Below, one piece after another: positions 1 to 8,518 of a stretch of DNA of 50,011 bases. The notes beneath the pieces were generated by a model. The model ran no database searches. It was given only the letters and a program-made list of their open reading frames with translations, and was not told where the DNA came from. Origin of the DNA: Candidatus Paceibacterota bacterium (GTDB lineage: Bacteria; Patescibacteriota; Minisyncoccia; Phycocordibacterales; UBA6899); NCBI GenBank assembly GCA_035583355.1, contig DATEZQ010000001.1, positions 139,055 through 189,065 on the forward strand. The letters run 5' to 3'. Made by a program: the position numbers and the translations under genes. Position 1 is the stretch's first letter; each line of letters opens with the position of its first letter.

Positions 1-1037
1 TTTGCGCGCTGCTGCACAGAAAGTTTTTGTGATTGAACATCAAGTGGGTCCGCTCCACTGCGAAGCTTCGCGAGTGATTGTGTTTTCTCTGCGATTGTGC
101 GTACTGCACTAGCAATCGTGTCTGTGTCACTGCGTAATGCATTTTTTGAATTGATCAATGCCTGTAGGTCAGCATTTAGTTTGTCTGTGTATGAGCTGAG
201 TGTGGCAATATGGGTATCTGTCTTTGTATCTCGAGTCTGATTCGAGCTAGATATCTTCGACTGTATCGCACTGCTTACATTTTTAACCACAGTGGCGATG
301 GTTTTTGCGGTCGAGTAAGTTTCATCAATAAGCATGCTCACCTGCGCATTGTCCGTGTAGAGTGTCGCATTCTTATAATCGAGAAGGTTTCTCTGATATG
401 CACTATCAGCGATAGAGTATGAGTCATTGAGCGCATTGTACTCACTGATCGAGCTGGTGTATGCATCAAGGCCATGTTGCGAATAGAGAATGTCATGGAG
501 TCCGGTGACCGTGCTTGAGAGGTCAATAAATGTACTTGCGACGGTATTGTATCCTTCGTTTCCCGCCTTCTTAAGATCCTCCTCTGCTCCTTTTTTTGCA
601 TCCACAGCTTGAGCGAGTGCATTTTCAGACTGCGTTATCGCAAGTTGGTCTGCAGGTTGAGTAAGTTTCTGAAGTGCGAGCTGTGCACTCTTTAAATTCG
701 CTGATGCGTCTCGAACTGCTTTCTCGGCATCAATGGCATCAATTTTTGCGATGATAGTGCCAGCAGCAACCTCCTGTCCATTGGTCGCTAAGATCTTAGT
801 AATCGTGCCAGACACTTTCGGCTTTAAGTCGAGCTGGTTTGATGCAGAAGTTTGGCCCGTTGCACTGACTGATGCGACGATCGTGCCCTTTGTGACTACA
901 CCGGTCACATAACGAACACCATTTGTTGTGGTGAAGAATTTCTTATATCCGTAGTAACCTGCGACAACAAGGAGAATGAGAATTGCCGCTGTTTTCTTTC
1001 TGTTTGCTTTAATAATGTCGAAAATCTTCTTATACAT
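1..1037 (-). CDS. HlyD/AcrA-type membrane fusion protein (3' end cut by window edge)
   Basis: I translated this minus-strand frame from the ATG at 1035-1037; it stays open to the window edge for about 345 residues. Residues about 12-30 form one hydrophobic anchor (AAILILLVVAGYYGY). Next comes a lipoyl/barrel-like half motif: KGTIVASVSATGQ, then KPKVSGTITKILATNGQEVAAGTIIAKID, typical of the periplasmic adaptor of ABC or RND exporters. A long Ala/Ser/Asp-rich helical hairpin follows. The second half of the lipoyl domain and the C-terminal barrel would lie beyond position 1, as would any ABC transporter partner such as MacB. A TATAAC box at 1045-1050 lies 7 bases before the ATG, which suggests a leaderless mRNA. 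The family assignment is firm; the substrate is unknown. Confidence 0.85.
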   Translation of the reverse strand, partial: MYKKIFDIIKANRKKTAAILILLVVAGYYGYKKFFTTTNGVRYVTGVVTKGTIVASVSATGQTSASNQLDLKPKVSGTITKILATNGQEVAAGTIIAKIDAIDAEKAVRDASANLKSAQLALQKLTQPADQLAITQSENALAQAVDAKKGAEEDLKKAGNEGYNTVASTFIDLSSTVTGLHDILYSQHGLDAYTSSISEYNALNDSYSIADSAYQRNLLDYKNATLYTDNAQVSMLIDETYSTAKTIATVVKNVSSAIQSKISSSNQTRDTKTDTHIATLSSYTDKLNADLQALINSKNALRSDTDTIASAVRTIAEKTQSLAKLRSGADPLDVQSQKLSVQQRA

Positions 1038-1044
1038 GATGTGC

Positions 1045-1050
1045 GTTATA
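1045..1050 (-). promoter_or_regulatory. -10 box of the membrane fusion protein gene
   Basis: TATAAC on the minus strand, 7 bases before the start codon at 1037. No convincing -35 box is visible. The spacing predicts transcription starting at or next to the ATG. Confidence 0.45.
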
Positions 1051-1171
1051 TTATTCGTAAATACGTGCGAATGAGCTCGCTTTTGCGAGTATGATTGCTC
1101 CATATATAGTAACACTTTAGAGGAGAGAGATGTAGAGAAGATGAAGAAGGAATGTAAGTTGGTTGCAGGGG

Positions 1172-1464
1172 AGGGGTAGGGAGAATCGGTCCAAGTCACA
1201 AAGTGTTTTGGCTGCGAAGCATCCAAAAGTACTAAGTGCTCGCAAAATTTCATGAGGGAGATATCTCACGAACTTTGCTCGCGCACTCCGGAGGAGCCTC
1301 GCACGGCAAAGTTCTTCGAGAACCCACGGTTCTCGACGGTATTCCTTTTCGGGGAAAAGGAATACCTGCTCTCCTCGACGGGAAAGGGCTTCCTTTCCCG
1401 ACCCCTATCCGCTCGATTCTCCCTGGGTCGCCCAGCGGAAATTAAAAAGAGCTTTCGCTCTTTT
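1172..1464 (-). repeat. Family 1 3'-end-mirroring repeat, copy A (after tRNA-Ala)
   Basis: Read in the tRNA direction (minus strand). After tRNA-Ala comes a terminator hairpin (1445-1464, AAAAGAGC stem). Then an inverted copy of the tRNA 3' end (1411-1438; compare 1470-1497). Then a GC-rich core (about 1272-1410) with several hairpins. Then two degraded direct copies of the tRNA 3' end (about 1253-1270 and 1177-1193, both containing AGGGAGA). A 25-base block at 1313-1337 is identical to 49688-49712 in copy E. The stem GAACTTTGC/GCAAAGTTC (1270-1278 with 1306-1314) is replaced by GAGTTTTGC/GCAAAACTC in copy E, so two base pairs are compensated. No protein is encoded; open frames across it are incidental. 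Confidence 0.8.
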
Positions 1465-1475
1465 ATAAACCGCTG

Positions 1476-1546
1476 TGGACCTAGGGAGAATCGAACTCCC
1501 GTCTCTGCAATGCGAATGCAGCGTTTTACCACTGTACTATAGGCCC
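1476..1546 (-). tRNA. tRNA-Ala (anticodon CGC)
   Basis: The minus strand folds as a 71-nt tRNA. The acceptor stem GGGCCTA pairs with TAGGTCC and carries the G3:U70 wobble that specifies alanine, with discriminator A. The anticodon stem CTGCA/TGCAG closes the loop TTCGCAT, giving anticodon CGC. The T arm is GGGAG-TTCGATT-CTCCC. The D stem is weak, with only two standard pairs (GTAC against AAAC). The 3' CCA is not encoded. It lies downstream of tRNA-Pro on the same strand and is followed by repeat copy A. Confidence 0.9.
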
Positions 1547-1554
1547 AGAATAAT

Positions 1555-1800
1555 TCAGATGCACTCTGGCACTTCGTGTCGGAGTGCCGGGATATCGAAC
1601 GAACTTTGCTCGCGCACCAGCACTTTGAGTCGGAGTGCGGGATATCGAACGTCGCATGCGGCGCACCCTGAAGGGTCCCGCACCGCATTGCTCCTCGGAA
1701 ACCCACGGTTTCCGACGTTCGAGGACTCACTGCCTTCCTCCACGGGAAAGGTGTCCCTTTCCCGGCCCCTATCCGTTCGATTCACGGCACAAATGCGAAT
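1555..1800 (-). repeat. Family 1 3'-end-mirroring repeat, copy B (after tRNA-Pro)
   Basis: Minus-strand order after tRNA-Pro: an inverted copy of the tRNA 3' end (1775-1790, GTTCGATT then CGGCAC), a GC-rich core (about 1651-1770), then two direct copies of the tRNA 3' end (1628-1650 and 1577-1600, each with CGGAGTG followed by GGGATATCGAAC). The core matches copies A and E: a GGGAAAGG hairpin, a GGAAACC-GTG-GGTTTCC hairpin, and a final stem that here is ATGCGG/CCGCAT. No U-rich terminator hairpin separates the tRNA from the inverted copy, unlike copies A, C, D and E. Confidence 0.75.
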
Positions 1801-1805
1801 GCTTG

Positions 1806-1876
1806 TCGGAGTGCCGAGAATCGAACTCGGTCCTTACGAACCCGAATCGTAAATACTACCGGTATACTACACTCCG
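1806..1876 (-). tRNA. tRNA-Pro (anticodon CGG)
   Basis: A 71-nt cloverleaf on the minus strand. The acceptor CGGAGTG/CACTCCG has the C1:G72 pair and discriminator A typical of proline tRNAs. The anticodon stem TACGA/TCGTA encloses the loop TTCGGGT, giving anticodon CGG with G37. The T arm is CCGAG-TTCGATT-CTCGG. CCA is not encoded. It is probably transcribed with tRNA-Ala, 259 bases downstream, since I see no strong separate promoter for the second gene. Confidence 0.92.
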
Positions 1877-2122
1877 TATCGTAAACAGTTATAAATATTA
1901 TCAAAAAAGCAGAGGAAAGCAAAGCGGGGAATAGTTGTGTAAGATACACTATTACTTTACATATTTTAATCAGGTAAATTACTTGCAATTGTTATTCACA
2001 TCGAGATACTAACAACTCCTTGTGCACCCAAATATCACCTGTACAATATGGTTAATATCTTGGTGATGGTTCCGAACGGTGTCCTCGATATTTATCTGTG
2101 TAACAACACGTAAATATAATTT
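1877..2122. other. Intergenic spacer between tRNA-Pro and the giant secreted protein gene
   Basis: AT-rich divergent spacer. TACAAT at 2042-2047 could be a -10 box for the rightward gene, giving a leader of about 70 bases, but there is no clear -35 box. I see no gene, tRNA or strong hairpin here. Confidence 0.4.
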
Positions 2123-5100
2123 ATGAATAACATAACGCGCGCATTCTGTTTTATTATTTTTTTTGGTTGGCTTCTGCCGTTTACATCAGCGCATGCTGCA
2201 ACATATTACGTTGCTAATGCAGGAAATGATTCCTGTACTGGCACCGCAGCAACAATAGCCGCTTCGGGTACTTGTGCCTGGAAAACAATCGGCAAGGTCA
2301 ATGCCGCATCGCTTCAAGCAGGTGACACCGTGTTATTTAACAAGGGAGACACTTGGAATGAACAACTGACGGTAAGCGGAAATGGTAGTTCTGGTAGCCC
2401 AATCACTTATAGTAGCTACGGCTCAGGTGCACTACCACACATTACCGGCCTCACGACACTTTCAGCGGGATGGGTGAATGAAGGTGGAAACATATGGAGG
2501 TACGATCTCTCCGCATATCCTTCAACTACCACTGTTCGTTATTTATTACTTAATGGAACAAATCAGCAGGTGGCTCAGTCCGCGGTTCGCTATGCTACAA
2601 CTGGTACAACGGGTAGTTTCACTGACCCAACACTCGGAGGAACTGATGGAGATTATGTCGGAGCGGAGGTATTGATGCGCTCTACGTCATTTACTTGGGA
2701 CATACGAACAGTGAGTGCATATACGAGTGCAACAGGAGTGGTCTCGTTTACTCCAAGCAATAGTTATGGACTTGGAACAACTGGAGATTCCGTTGGAGGG
2801 TATTTTTTCCAACATTCCTTGAAGGTGCTACAGCAAAATGCGGTCCAAAATGAATGGATTCACTCAGGCAATTCAATTTATATCTATTCATCAGTGGATC
2901 CAAGTTCCCTTGGCTCTATTCAAATAAGCACGATAAATAAGCTCGTGAATTTTGGCGCTGCACCATATATTTCATTCAATGATATACGATTGTCGTATGC
3001 AAACCAGTTTTGTATTTGGGGTGATGGTGGAAATAATAAAGTAATCACAAATAATACTTTTGATCATTGTAATACAGGTATATTCGAAAATAATAAAACT
3101 ACCTCTAATCCACTGATTGATGGAAATACGTTCATGTCTATCGGAAGTATCGCGGTCTATCAGTACTATGTAACGAATCTCACCCTCACAAATAATAGTT
3201 TTACTGATATTGGTACGGAAATAGGAAGAATGCCATATATTGGTGATTTTGGTTCTGATTCGATGTGGTATACCGCAATCGCTGCGTTTCCAATTGGAGG
3301 ATTGTTTGAGTATAACAATCTGCAAAATATCGGGTACTCAGGGTTTTGGCTTGAGCTCCCGACAAACCAAGTGCTCGTGCAACATAACTCCGTCGAAAAT
3401 CCATGTATCGTGCTCACTGATTGTGGTGCCTATTATACTTATGGTCATATTGATGCAACAGCATCAAATATCAACAAGATCACATTCAGGAATAATGTAG
3501 CGCGAATTAGCAATTTTAGTACTACAAAGTGGCTGACGGGTTACCAGGGAAATTCTTACGGTTGGCTCGTTGAAGGTTTCTATAAGGATGGATATTTAAG
3601 GGCGACAAACTGGGATAATAATTTTGCCTACGGATTCAGGGATCAGTATTTTTCTAATCCGACAAAGTATTCTACGTGGACGAACAATGTTGGCGTTATG
3701 GTGCCGACAATCTCGGCGTCTTCGCGGGCCTTTTATATCAACGACATTCCCGGTGAGTCTCAGTACTCTACGAACAATCAAATAACTGGTAATACTATGG
3801 TGAACGCCATAGATAATAATCAAATATTCTTTCTCTACGATGCGCAGCTCGATGCTGCGGCAGGAGATGTGTTTGATTACAACACATTACTCAGGCCAAC
3901 GAATTCCTGGAGGGGTGGCATGGTGTACACCTATCCTTCGCTTACAAATCTGACGTTCGAGCAGTATAAGGCGACAGGAACGGTTGGTATTCACGAGGAT
4001 ACAGGAAGTTTCTTTCTTAATCAGACAGGCCTCGCAAGCACCTCAGAAATGGTATGGATAGCAACGAATATCACGAAGGCTACATCCTCAGTGAGTTTTC
4101 CTGGTGGATACCGCTACTACACTCCGAGCGGAGATCTTGTTTCAAGTGATTCATTGCCTCCATATTCTGGGAGAATGTATTATCGAACCATCAATCAGGG
4201 TATGCCACAGGCAAGTAGCCTCTCTGTTTCCGGAGGAAGCTTGGTTGGCGATCAACAAACGGGGACATTTACTTATGCGCATACCGAAGGGAATACACAG
4301 TCAGGCACAACATACCAGTGGTATCGCTCAAGTGATGGAACGAAGAGCGCAAGAGTCCCAATCGCAGGTGCAACGAGCGCAACCTATACGACATCAGCAT
4401 CAGACAATGGGCAGTCGATTATCCTTGGTGTCACTCCTAAGTCTGCCGCTGGTACCGGAAGTCTTCTCTCTGGGGTTGAGCGGTTTAGTGCCGCAAAGGC
4501 AATTGTAGGAGCCGGGTCCCAGAAGGCGATTACTGCTTTCTCAATCACCAATCCATCCGCAACAGGTGTAATCAATGAAGGTGCAAAGACAATCACGGTC
4601 AGTGTGCCATACGGTACAAGCCTTGTCGGGCTCATTCCATCGATAACAATCACTGGTGCGTCGGTGAGTCCTGCATCCGGAGCCGCGCAAACGTTCACTA
4701 GTGGCGTGCCGGTAGATTACACCGTGACCGCATCTGATGCTTCAACTCAAATATACGCAGTCACCGTAAATGTTTCGTCCAATCCCGATAAGCGTATCTT
4801 CTCATTTGATTTGAATGAGCTGAATCCAGTGGTGACTGGCAGTGTAAATGAAGGAGCAAAATCGATTTCGCTTACTGTTCCTTATGGCACACCACTTTCC
4901 GCACTAAAACCAACAATAAGTGTATATGGAGTGTCCCAGTTAACCTCAGGATCATATTCAGCCTATGCATTAAAAACGGATGGATCCGTTTGGTCGTGGG
5001 GTTACAATGGATACGGGCAGCTTGGAAATGGAACTACAACTAATAGTAGTCTTCCTACTATGCTCGCATCGCTTACTGGTGTATCTGCTTTGTCTGGTGG

Positions 5101-7027
5101 ATATTATACGTCGTATGCACTTAAGTCTGACGGCACTGTTTGGGCTTGGGGGAGGAATGACTTTGGGCAGATTGGCGATGGTTCTATATCGCAGCGAAAT
5201 ACACCAACTGCAGTTAGTGTGTTGACGAATATTACTGCTGTGTCGGGAGGCTATGGTGCAGCATACGCGCGACGCTCTGATGGAACGCTCTGGGCCTGGG
5301 GTGCTAATGGAGCAGGGCAGCTTGGCGATAACTCAACCGCTACTTCTTCGATTCCAGTACAAGTTTCAAGTCTTACAAATGTAGCAACGACAACTGGAGG
5401 ATATTATTCCGGTTATGCTATTCGCACCGATGGTACAGTGTGGTCATGGGGATATAACGCGGATGGTGAACTCGGAAATAACTCAACAGTAAATAGTAGT
5501 ATTCCAGTTCAAGTAAGTGGACTTAGCGGTGTAGTGGCTGTAGCTGCGGGCCGATATTCTGCATACGCACTGAAATCAGATGGTTCTGTATGGGCGTGGG
5601 GAGGTAATGCCTTTGGTCAGCTTGGAAACAATTCTACTGCCACATCGACTGTTCCTGTACAGGTAAGTGGACTTTCAAATATTCGAGCTATTGCAGCGGG
5701 TAGGCACTCTGCCTATGCGTTGCACGCTGACGGAACGGTATCTGCATGGGGAGACAATACAAATGGACAGCTTGGAGATAACTCAACAACACAAAGCAAC
5801 GTGCCGGTAAGTGTCTCTGGGCTTTCTGGAGTCATCTCTCTTGGTATGCATGGCGGCACATTCGGAGGTTATGTATTGAAGTCTGATGGTTCTATCTGGT
5901 CATGGGGAAGTGGTCTCTATGGGCAAATTGGCGACAATTTAACTACACAACAAAATGCACCTGTTGTAGTTACAACGCTTCAGGGTTCCACTGTCTCTCC
6001 AGTATCGGGAGTAGCTCATGTGTTCACTGATGGTGTTGCAGAAAATTATACAGTGACTGCGGCGGATACTTCGACGCAGGTGTATACAGTGACTGTAAAC
6101 GTTGCGCCAGTTACAACCTATACGCTGAGTCTTGTGAGCTCAGGAGGCGTGGTCACAAAATCTCCAGATCAGACTACATACGCATCGGGTACTGCAGTCT
6201 CGCTCACCGCAACACCGACGAGTGGTTACAGTTTCTCTGGCTGGACAGGCGCAGCTACTTCGTCGTCAAACCCTATCGTAGTAACGATGGACGGAAATAA
6301 AACTATTACCGCAAACTACACGGTTATTCCAAGCGGTGGAGGTGGAGGTGGAGGTGGCGGAAGTAGTAGCAGTAGTAGTGGTGGAGGCTCGCTCCCTCCT
6401 GCAGTAGTACCAGCGCAACTTACACAAGGGGTGAGTACAAGCGAAAGCCCAGACGGCACAATATTGCGCTTTATCTACAACAAAGAAAGTTTGATTACGA
6501 TAATTGGTCGTGATATTGGCTTTGATTCTCGTATTGTAATGCTCACGACAAACACACTTCTTTGGACAGATAAAACTACAGAAACATTATACGTGATGTA
6601 CTGTACAATTACTGCAAAGTGCTCAAATCCTATTGTTGTGAAAGTAAATATGGGAAAGCTTGGAGTACAAGCGCAGCAGTCTGCTGTTCTGGAGAATGCA
6701 ACGACTACAAAGCCTGCAGTCGTAGCAGCTCCTCAGTCTTCAGTAAATCAGAATGCCTTCTTCTTTAGCAGAGATTTAAGTTATGGCATGAAGCATCCGG
6801 ATGTACTTAATCTGCAGCGTTTCCTTAATACACACAATGCAACAGTTATGAGTAGTGGCCCTGGCTCACCAGGAAAGGAAACAACATATTTTGGCTATGC
6901 TACTTTGCTGGCACTGAAGAAGTTTCAATTAGCTCACGCAAAAGAGCTTTACGGAAAGCCCGTTTCCTCAAAAAATGTGGGGGGCTTCGGTAGAGTTACA
7001 CGTCAGTATATAAACAAAATGAGATGA
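2123..7027 (+). CDS. Giant secreted protein: beta-helix, RCC1 propeller, InlB-like repeat, peptidoglycan-binding domain
   Basis: 1634 residues. A signal peptide covers about 1-25 (cleavage after AHA). Residues 26-690 read as a right-handed parallel beta-helix (NNTFDHCNTG and NNSFTDIG rungs) like pectate-lyase and carbohydrate-active proteins. An Ig-like segment with QWYRSSDG lies near 710-790. A DUF5018-like module covers about 800-887 (GVINEGAKTITVSVPYGT to QIYAVTVNV). A second such module starts at about 888 but is split at about 938 by seven RCC1-type repeats (DG[ST]VW.WG.N..GQLG) up to about 1283, then resumes and ends near 1328. An InlB B-repeat-like domain follows (about 1331-1403), then a Gly/Ser linker and a C-terminal peptidoglycan-binding domain (about 1550-1634). 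It is probably anchored at the cell wall and may bind or degrade carbohydrate; no catalytic residues are assignable by eye. Confidence 0.85.
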   Translation: MNNITRAFCFIIFFGWLLPFTSAHAATYYVANAGNDSCTGTAATIAASGTCAWKTIGKVNAASLQAGDTVLFNKGDTWNEQLTVSGNGSSGSPITYSSYGSGALPHITGLTTLSAGWVNEGGNIWRYDLSAYPSTTTVRYLLLNGTNQQVAQSAVRYATTGTTGSFTDPTLGGTDGDYVGAEVLMRSTSFTWDIRTVSAYTSATGVVSFTPSNSYGLGTTGDSVGGYFFQHSLKVLQQNAVQNEWIHSGNSIYIYSSVDPSSLGSIQISTINKLVNFGAAPYISFNDIRLSYANQFCIWGDGGNNKVITNNTFDHCNTGIFENNKTTSNPLIDGNTFMSIGSIAVYQYYVTNLTLTNNSFTDIGTEIGRMPYIGDFGSDSMWYTAIAAFPIGGLFEYNNLQNIGYSGFWLELPTNQVLVQHNSVENPCIVLTDCGAYYTYGHIDATASNINKITFRNNVARISNFSTTKWLTGYQGNSYGWLVEGFYKDGYLRATNWDNNFAYGFRDQYFSNPTKYSTWTNNVGVMVPTISASSRAFYINDIPGESQYSTNNQITGNTMVNAIDNNQIFFLYDAQLDAAAGDVFDYNTLLRPTNSWRGGMVYTYPSLTNLTFEQYKATGTVGIHEDTGSFFLNQTGLASTSEMVWIATNITKATSSVSFPGGYRYYTPSGDLVSSDSLPPYSGRMYYRTINQGMPQASSLSVSGGSLVGDQQTGTFTYAHTEGNTQSGTTYQWYRSSDGTKSARVPIAGATSATYTTSASDNGQSIILGVTPKSAAGTGSLLSGVERFSAAKAIVGAGSQKAITAFSITNPSATGVINEGAKTITVSVPYGTSLVGLIPSITITGASVSPASGAAQTFTSGVPVDYTVTASDASTQIYAVTVNVSSNPDKRIFSFDLNELNPVVTGSVNEGAKSISLTVPYGTPLSALKPTISVYGVSQLTSGSYSAYALKTDGSVWSWGYNGYGQLGNGTTTNSSLPTMLASLTGVSALSGGYYTSYALKSDGTVWAWGRNDFGQIGDGSISQRNTPTAVSVLTNITAVSGGYGAAYARRSDGTLWAWGANGAGQLGDNSTATSSIPVQVSSLTNVATTTGGYYSGYAIRTDGTVWSWGYNADGELGNNSTVNSSIPVQVSGLSGVVAVAAGRYSAYALKSDGSVWAWGGNAFGQLGNNSTATSTVPVQVSGLSNIRAIAAGRHSAYALHADGTVSAWGDNTNGQLGDNSTTQSNVPVSVSGLSGVISLGMHGGTFGGYVLKSDGSIWSWGSGLYGQIGDNLTTQQNAPVVVTTLQGSTVSPVSGVAHVFTDGVAENYTVTAADTSTQVYTVTVNVAPVTTYTLSLVSSGGVVTKSPDQTTYASGTAVSLTATPTSGYSFSGWTGAATSSSNPIVVTMDGNKTITANYTVIPSGGGGGGGGGSSSSSSGGGSLPPAVVPAQLTQGVSTSESPDGTILRFIYNKESLITIIGRDIGFDSRIVMLTTNTLLWTDKTTETLYVMYCTITAKCSNPIVVKVNMGKLGVQAQQSAVLENATTTKPAVVAAPQSSVNQNAFFFSRDLSYGMKHPDVLNLQRFLNTHNATVMSSGPGSPGKETTYFGYATLLALKKFQLAHAKELYGKPVSSKNVGGFGRVTRQYINKMR

Positions 7028-7028
7028 T

Positions 7029-7060
7029 AAAAACAATATCCCATAGGGATATTGTTTTTT
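7029..7060 (+). terminator. Intrinsic terminator after the giant secreted protein gene
   Basis: AACAATATCCC and GGGATATTG form a stem with a short ATA loop, followed by a T run. The stem begins within a few bases of the stop codon. Confidence 0.9.
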
Positions 7061-7078
7061 TACAAAATATGTGTCATT

Positions 7079-8098
7079 ATGCACGGACTAATGAAGAATT
7101 TTTGGAGTAACCTTCCTCGGCCTTTCTTTGCGCTTGCACCTATGGCGGATGTCACTGATCCGGCTTTTCGTCGTATGTTCGCTAAATATGGCAAGCCTGA
7201 CGTTACGTGGACTGAATTTGTTTCTGCAGATGGCCTCATGAGTCCAGGTCGCGACCGACTAATTCGTGATCTTGCTTATACCGAAGCTGAACGACCTATT
7301 GTTGCGCAGATCTTTGGTAGTAAACCCGAGAATATCGAAAAGACTGCTGCACTTGTGCGCGAACTTGGCTTTGATGGTGTCGATTTGAATATGGGTTGTC
7401 CAGATAAGAATATTGAAAAGCAGAATTCTGGAGCTGCAATGATGAAAAGTCCGAAACTTGCGCAAGAGGTCATCGCTGCTGCAATGCGTGGAGCGAGGAT
7501 GGGCGAGGAGGGAGGTATTCCTGTATCTGTAAAGACTCGCGTAGGATATAACAAAGTAGAGCTTGAGACGTGGATCCCTGCCATACTTGCCATGAAGCCT
7601 GCTGCACTTACGATCCATGCGCGTACGCGCAAAGAGATGTCACTCGTTCCTGCGCGATGGGAGCATGTTGCCGAGGTTGTCGAGATGGCAAAAGGAACAG
7701 GAGTTGTCATCATAGGTAATGGTGATGTGACTTCGATGGAGGATGGTGTGGAAAAGGCGACTGCAAGTGGTGCTGCGGGAGTCATGGTGGGCCGAGGTGT
7801 CTTTGGGAATCCATGGTTCTTCAATCGAGAACGCTCTATCGACGAGGTGACTTTTCGTGAACGTTTTGCTGTTATGGTCGAGCATACGGCTCTATTCCTT
7901 GAGCTTTCTGGTGACATTAAGAGCTTTGCGGTTATGAAGAAGCATTATAAGGCTTATGTGAATGGCTTCGATCATGCAAAGGAATTACGTGTCGCATTGA
8001 TGGATGCAAACAGTCTCGATGAGATAAAAACACTGGTCGCACAATTCGCACAGGAACATCCTGAGCTGATGGATAAAACTCCGAAGGATCTCGTGTAA
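7079..8098 (+). CDS. dus: tRNA-dihydrouridine synthase
   Basis: FMN-dependent enzyme that reduces uridine to dihydrouridine in tRNA D loops. Family signatures seen: the N-terminal LAPMADVTDPAFR, the catalytic cysteine in DLNMGCPDKN, the lysine in VKTRVGY, IHARTRK, and the phosphate/FMN-binding GNGDV plus GVMVGRGVFGNPW. I chose the ATG at 7079 (339 residues); an ATG at 7091 is equally plausible. A further upstream TTG at 7052 is rejected because it sits inside the preceding terminator. A terminator follows directly. Which of DusA, DusB or DusC it resembles cannot be decided by eye. Confidence 0.95.
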   Translation: MHGLMKNFWSNLPRPFFALAPMADVTDPAFRRMFAKYGKPDVTWTEFVSADGLMSPGRDRLIRDLAYTEAERPIVAQIFGSKPENIEKTAALVRELGFDGVDLNMGCPDKNIEKQNSGAAMMKSPKLAQEVIAAAMRGARMGEEGGIPVSVKTRVGYNKVELETWIPAILAMKPAALTIHARTRKEMSLVPARWEHVAEVVEMAKGTGVVIIGNGDVTSMEDGVEKATASGAAGVMVGRGVFGNPWFFNRERSIDEVTFRERFAVMVEHTALFLELSGDIKSFAVMKKHYKAYVNGFDHAKELRVALMDANSLDEIKTLVAQFAQEHPELMDKTPKDLV

Positions 8099-8129
8099 AA
8101 TCATCTGTATATCCACAGATGATTTTTTT
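8098..8129 (+). terminator. Intrinsic terminator after dus
   Basis: AATCATCTGT pairs with ACAGATGATT, followed by seven T residues. It begins at the stop codon. Confidence 0.9.
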
Positions 8130-8147
8130 AGTCGCTAAATAGTGGTG

Positions 8148-8153
8148 TATAAT
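8148..8153 (+). promoter_or_regulatory. -10 box (TATAAT) of the 8180 gene
   Basis: Consensus TATAAT, 26 bases before the ATG at 8180, predicting a short leader of about 20 bases. No good -35 box is visible. Confidence 0.5.
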
Positions 8154-8179
8154 AGTCTCATACACAAACGTGTAGCGCT

Positions 8180-8464
8180 ATGAACGACTTTCTTAAAATG
8201 GATATCTTTTTCGTCGTCACGACATTTGTCGTGTTACTTTGGGGTATTATTGGAGCAGTCGTTCTGTACTATGTCATCCGTGTATTGAAGTACATCGAGC
8301 AGCTCTCACGCACTGTTGCGGAAGGGGCAGACGAGCTTCGAGGTGATCTAGATGAGGTGCGTGCGCAGGTACGAGAAGAAGGTGTGCGATTCAAGCACGT
8401 CATACAATTTTTCTCAGGAGCACTTTCGCAACCACCAAAGCGTTCACGAAAGAAGAGCGAATAA
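8180..8464 (+). CDS. Small single-pass membrane protein with coiled-coil tail
   Basis: 94 residues of unknown function. Residues about 9-34 are one strongly hydrophobic helix (IFFVVTTFVVLLWGIIGAVV). An amphipathic, charged segment follows (EQLSRTVAEGADELRGDLDEVRAQV) that looks like a coiled coil, then a basic end (KRSRKKSE). This layout recalls DUF948-type membrane proteins but I cannot assign it. It lies 54 bases upstream of the lysine-rich protein gene on the same strand with no terminator between them, so the two are probably co-transcribed. Confidence 0.75.
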   Translation: MNDFLKMDIFFVVTTFVVLLWGIIGAVVLYYVIRVLKYIEQLSRTVAEGADELRGDLDEVRAQVREEGVRFKHVIQFFSGALSQPPKRSRKKSE

Positions 8465-8518
8465 TTAACCAGCGGGATTTTTGTGAAAATATTTACAGAA
8501 GTTCTAAAATAATCTTAT

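Noticed and set aside
1266-1730. Open frames spanning tRNA-Ala and repeats A and B
   Set aside because: They read through a tRNA gene and through hairpins conserved as structure, not as protein. Frame is not conserved between repeat copies.
1476-1876. Integrative element bounded by tRNA-Ala and tRNA-Pro
   Set aside because: No protein genes lie between the tRNAs and each tRNA has its own 3'-end copies; two separate repeat copies explain the region.
2115-2120. TATAAT as the promoter of the giant secreted protein gene
   Set aside because: It ends two bases before the ATG, so transcription would start inside the coding region. A box at 2042-2047 is more likely.
7052-7078. Upstream TTG start for dus
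   Set aside because: It lies within the T run of the preceding terminator; Dus proteins begin near the ATG at 7079 or 7091.
7276-7917. 213-codon minus-strand open frame opposite dus
   Set aside because: The plus strand encodes a complete Dus enzyme with all motifs; the antisense product has no recognisable feature.
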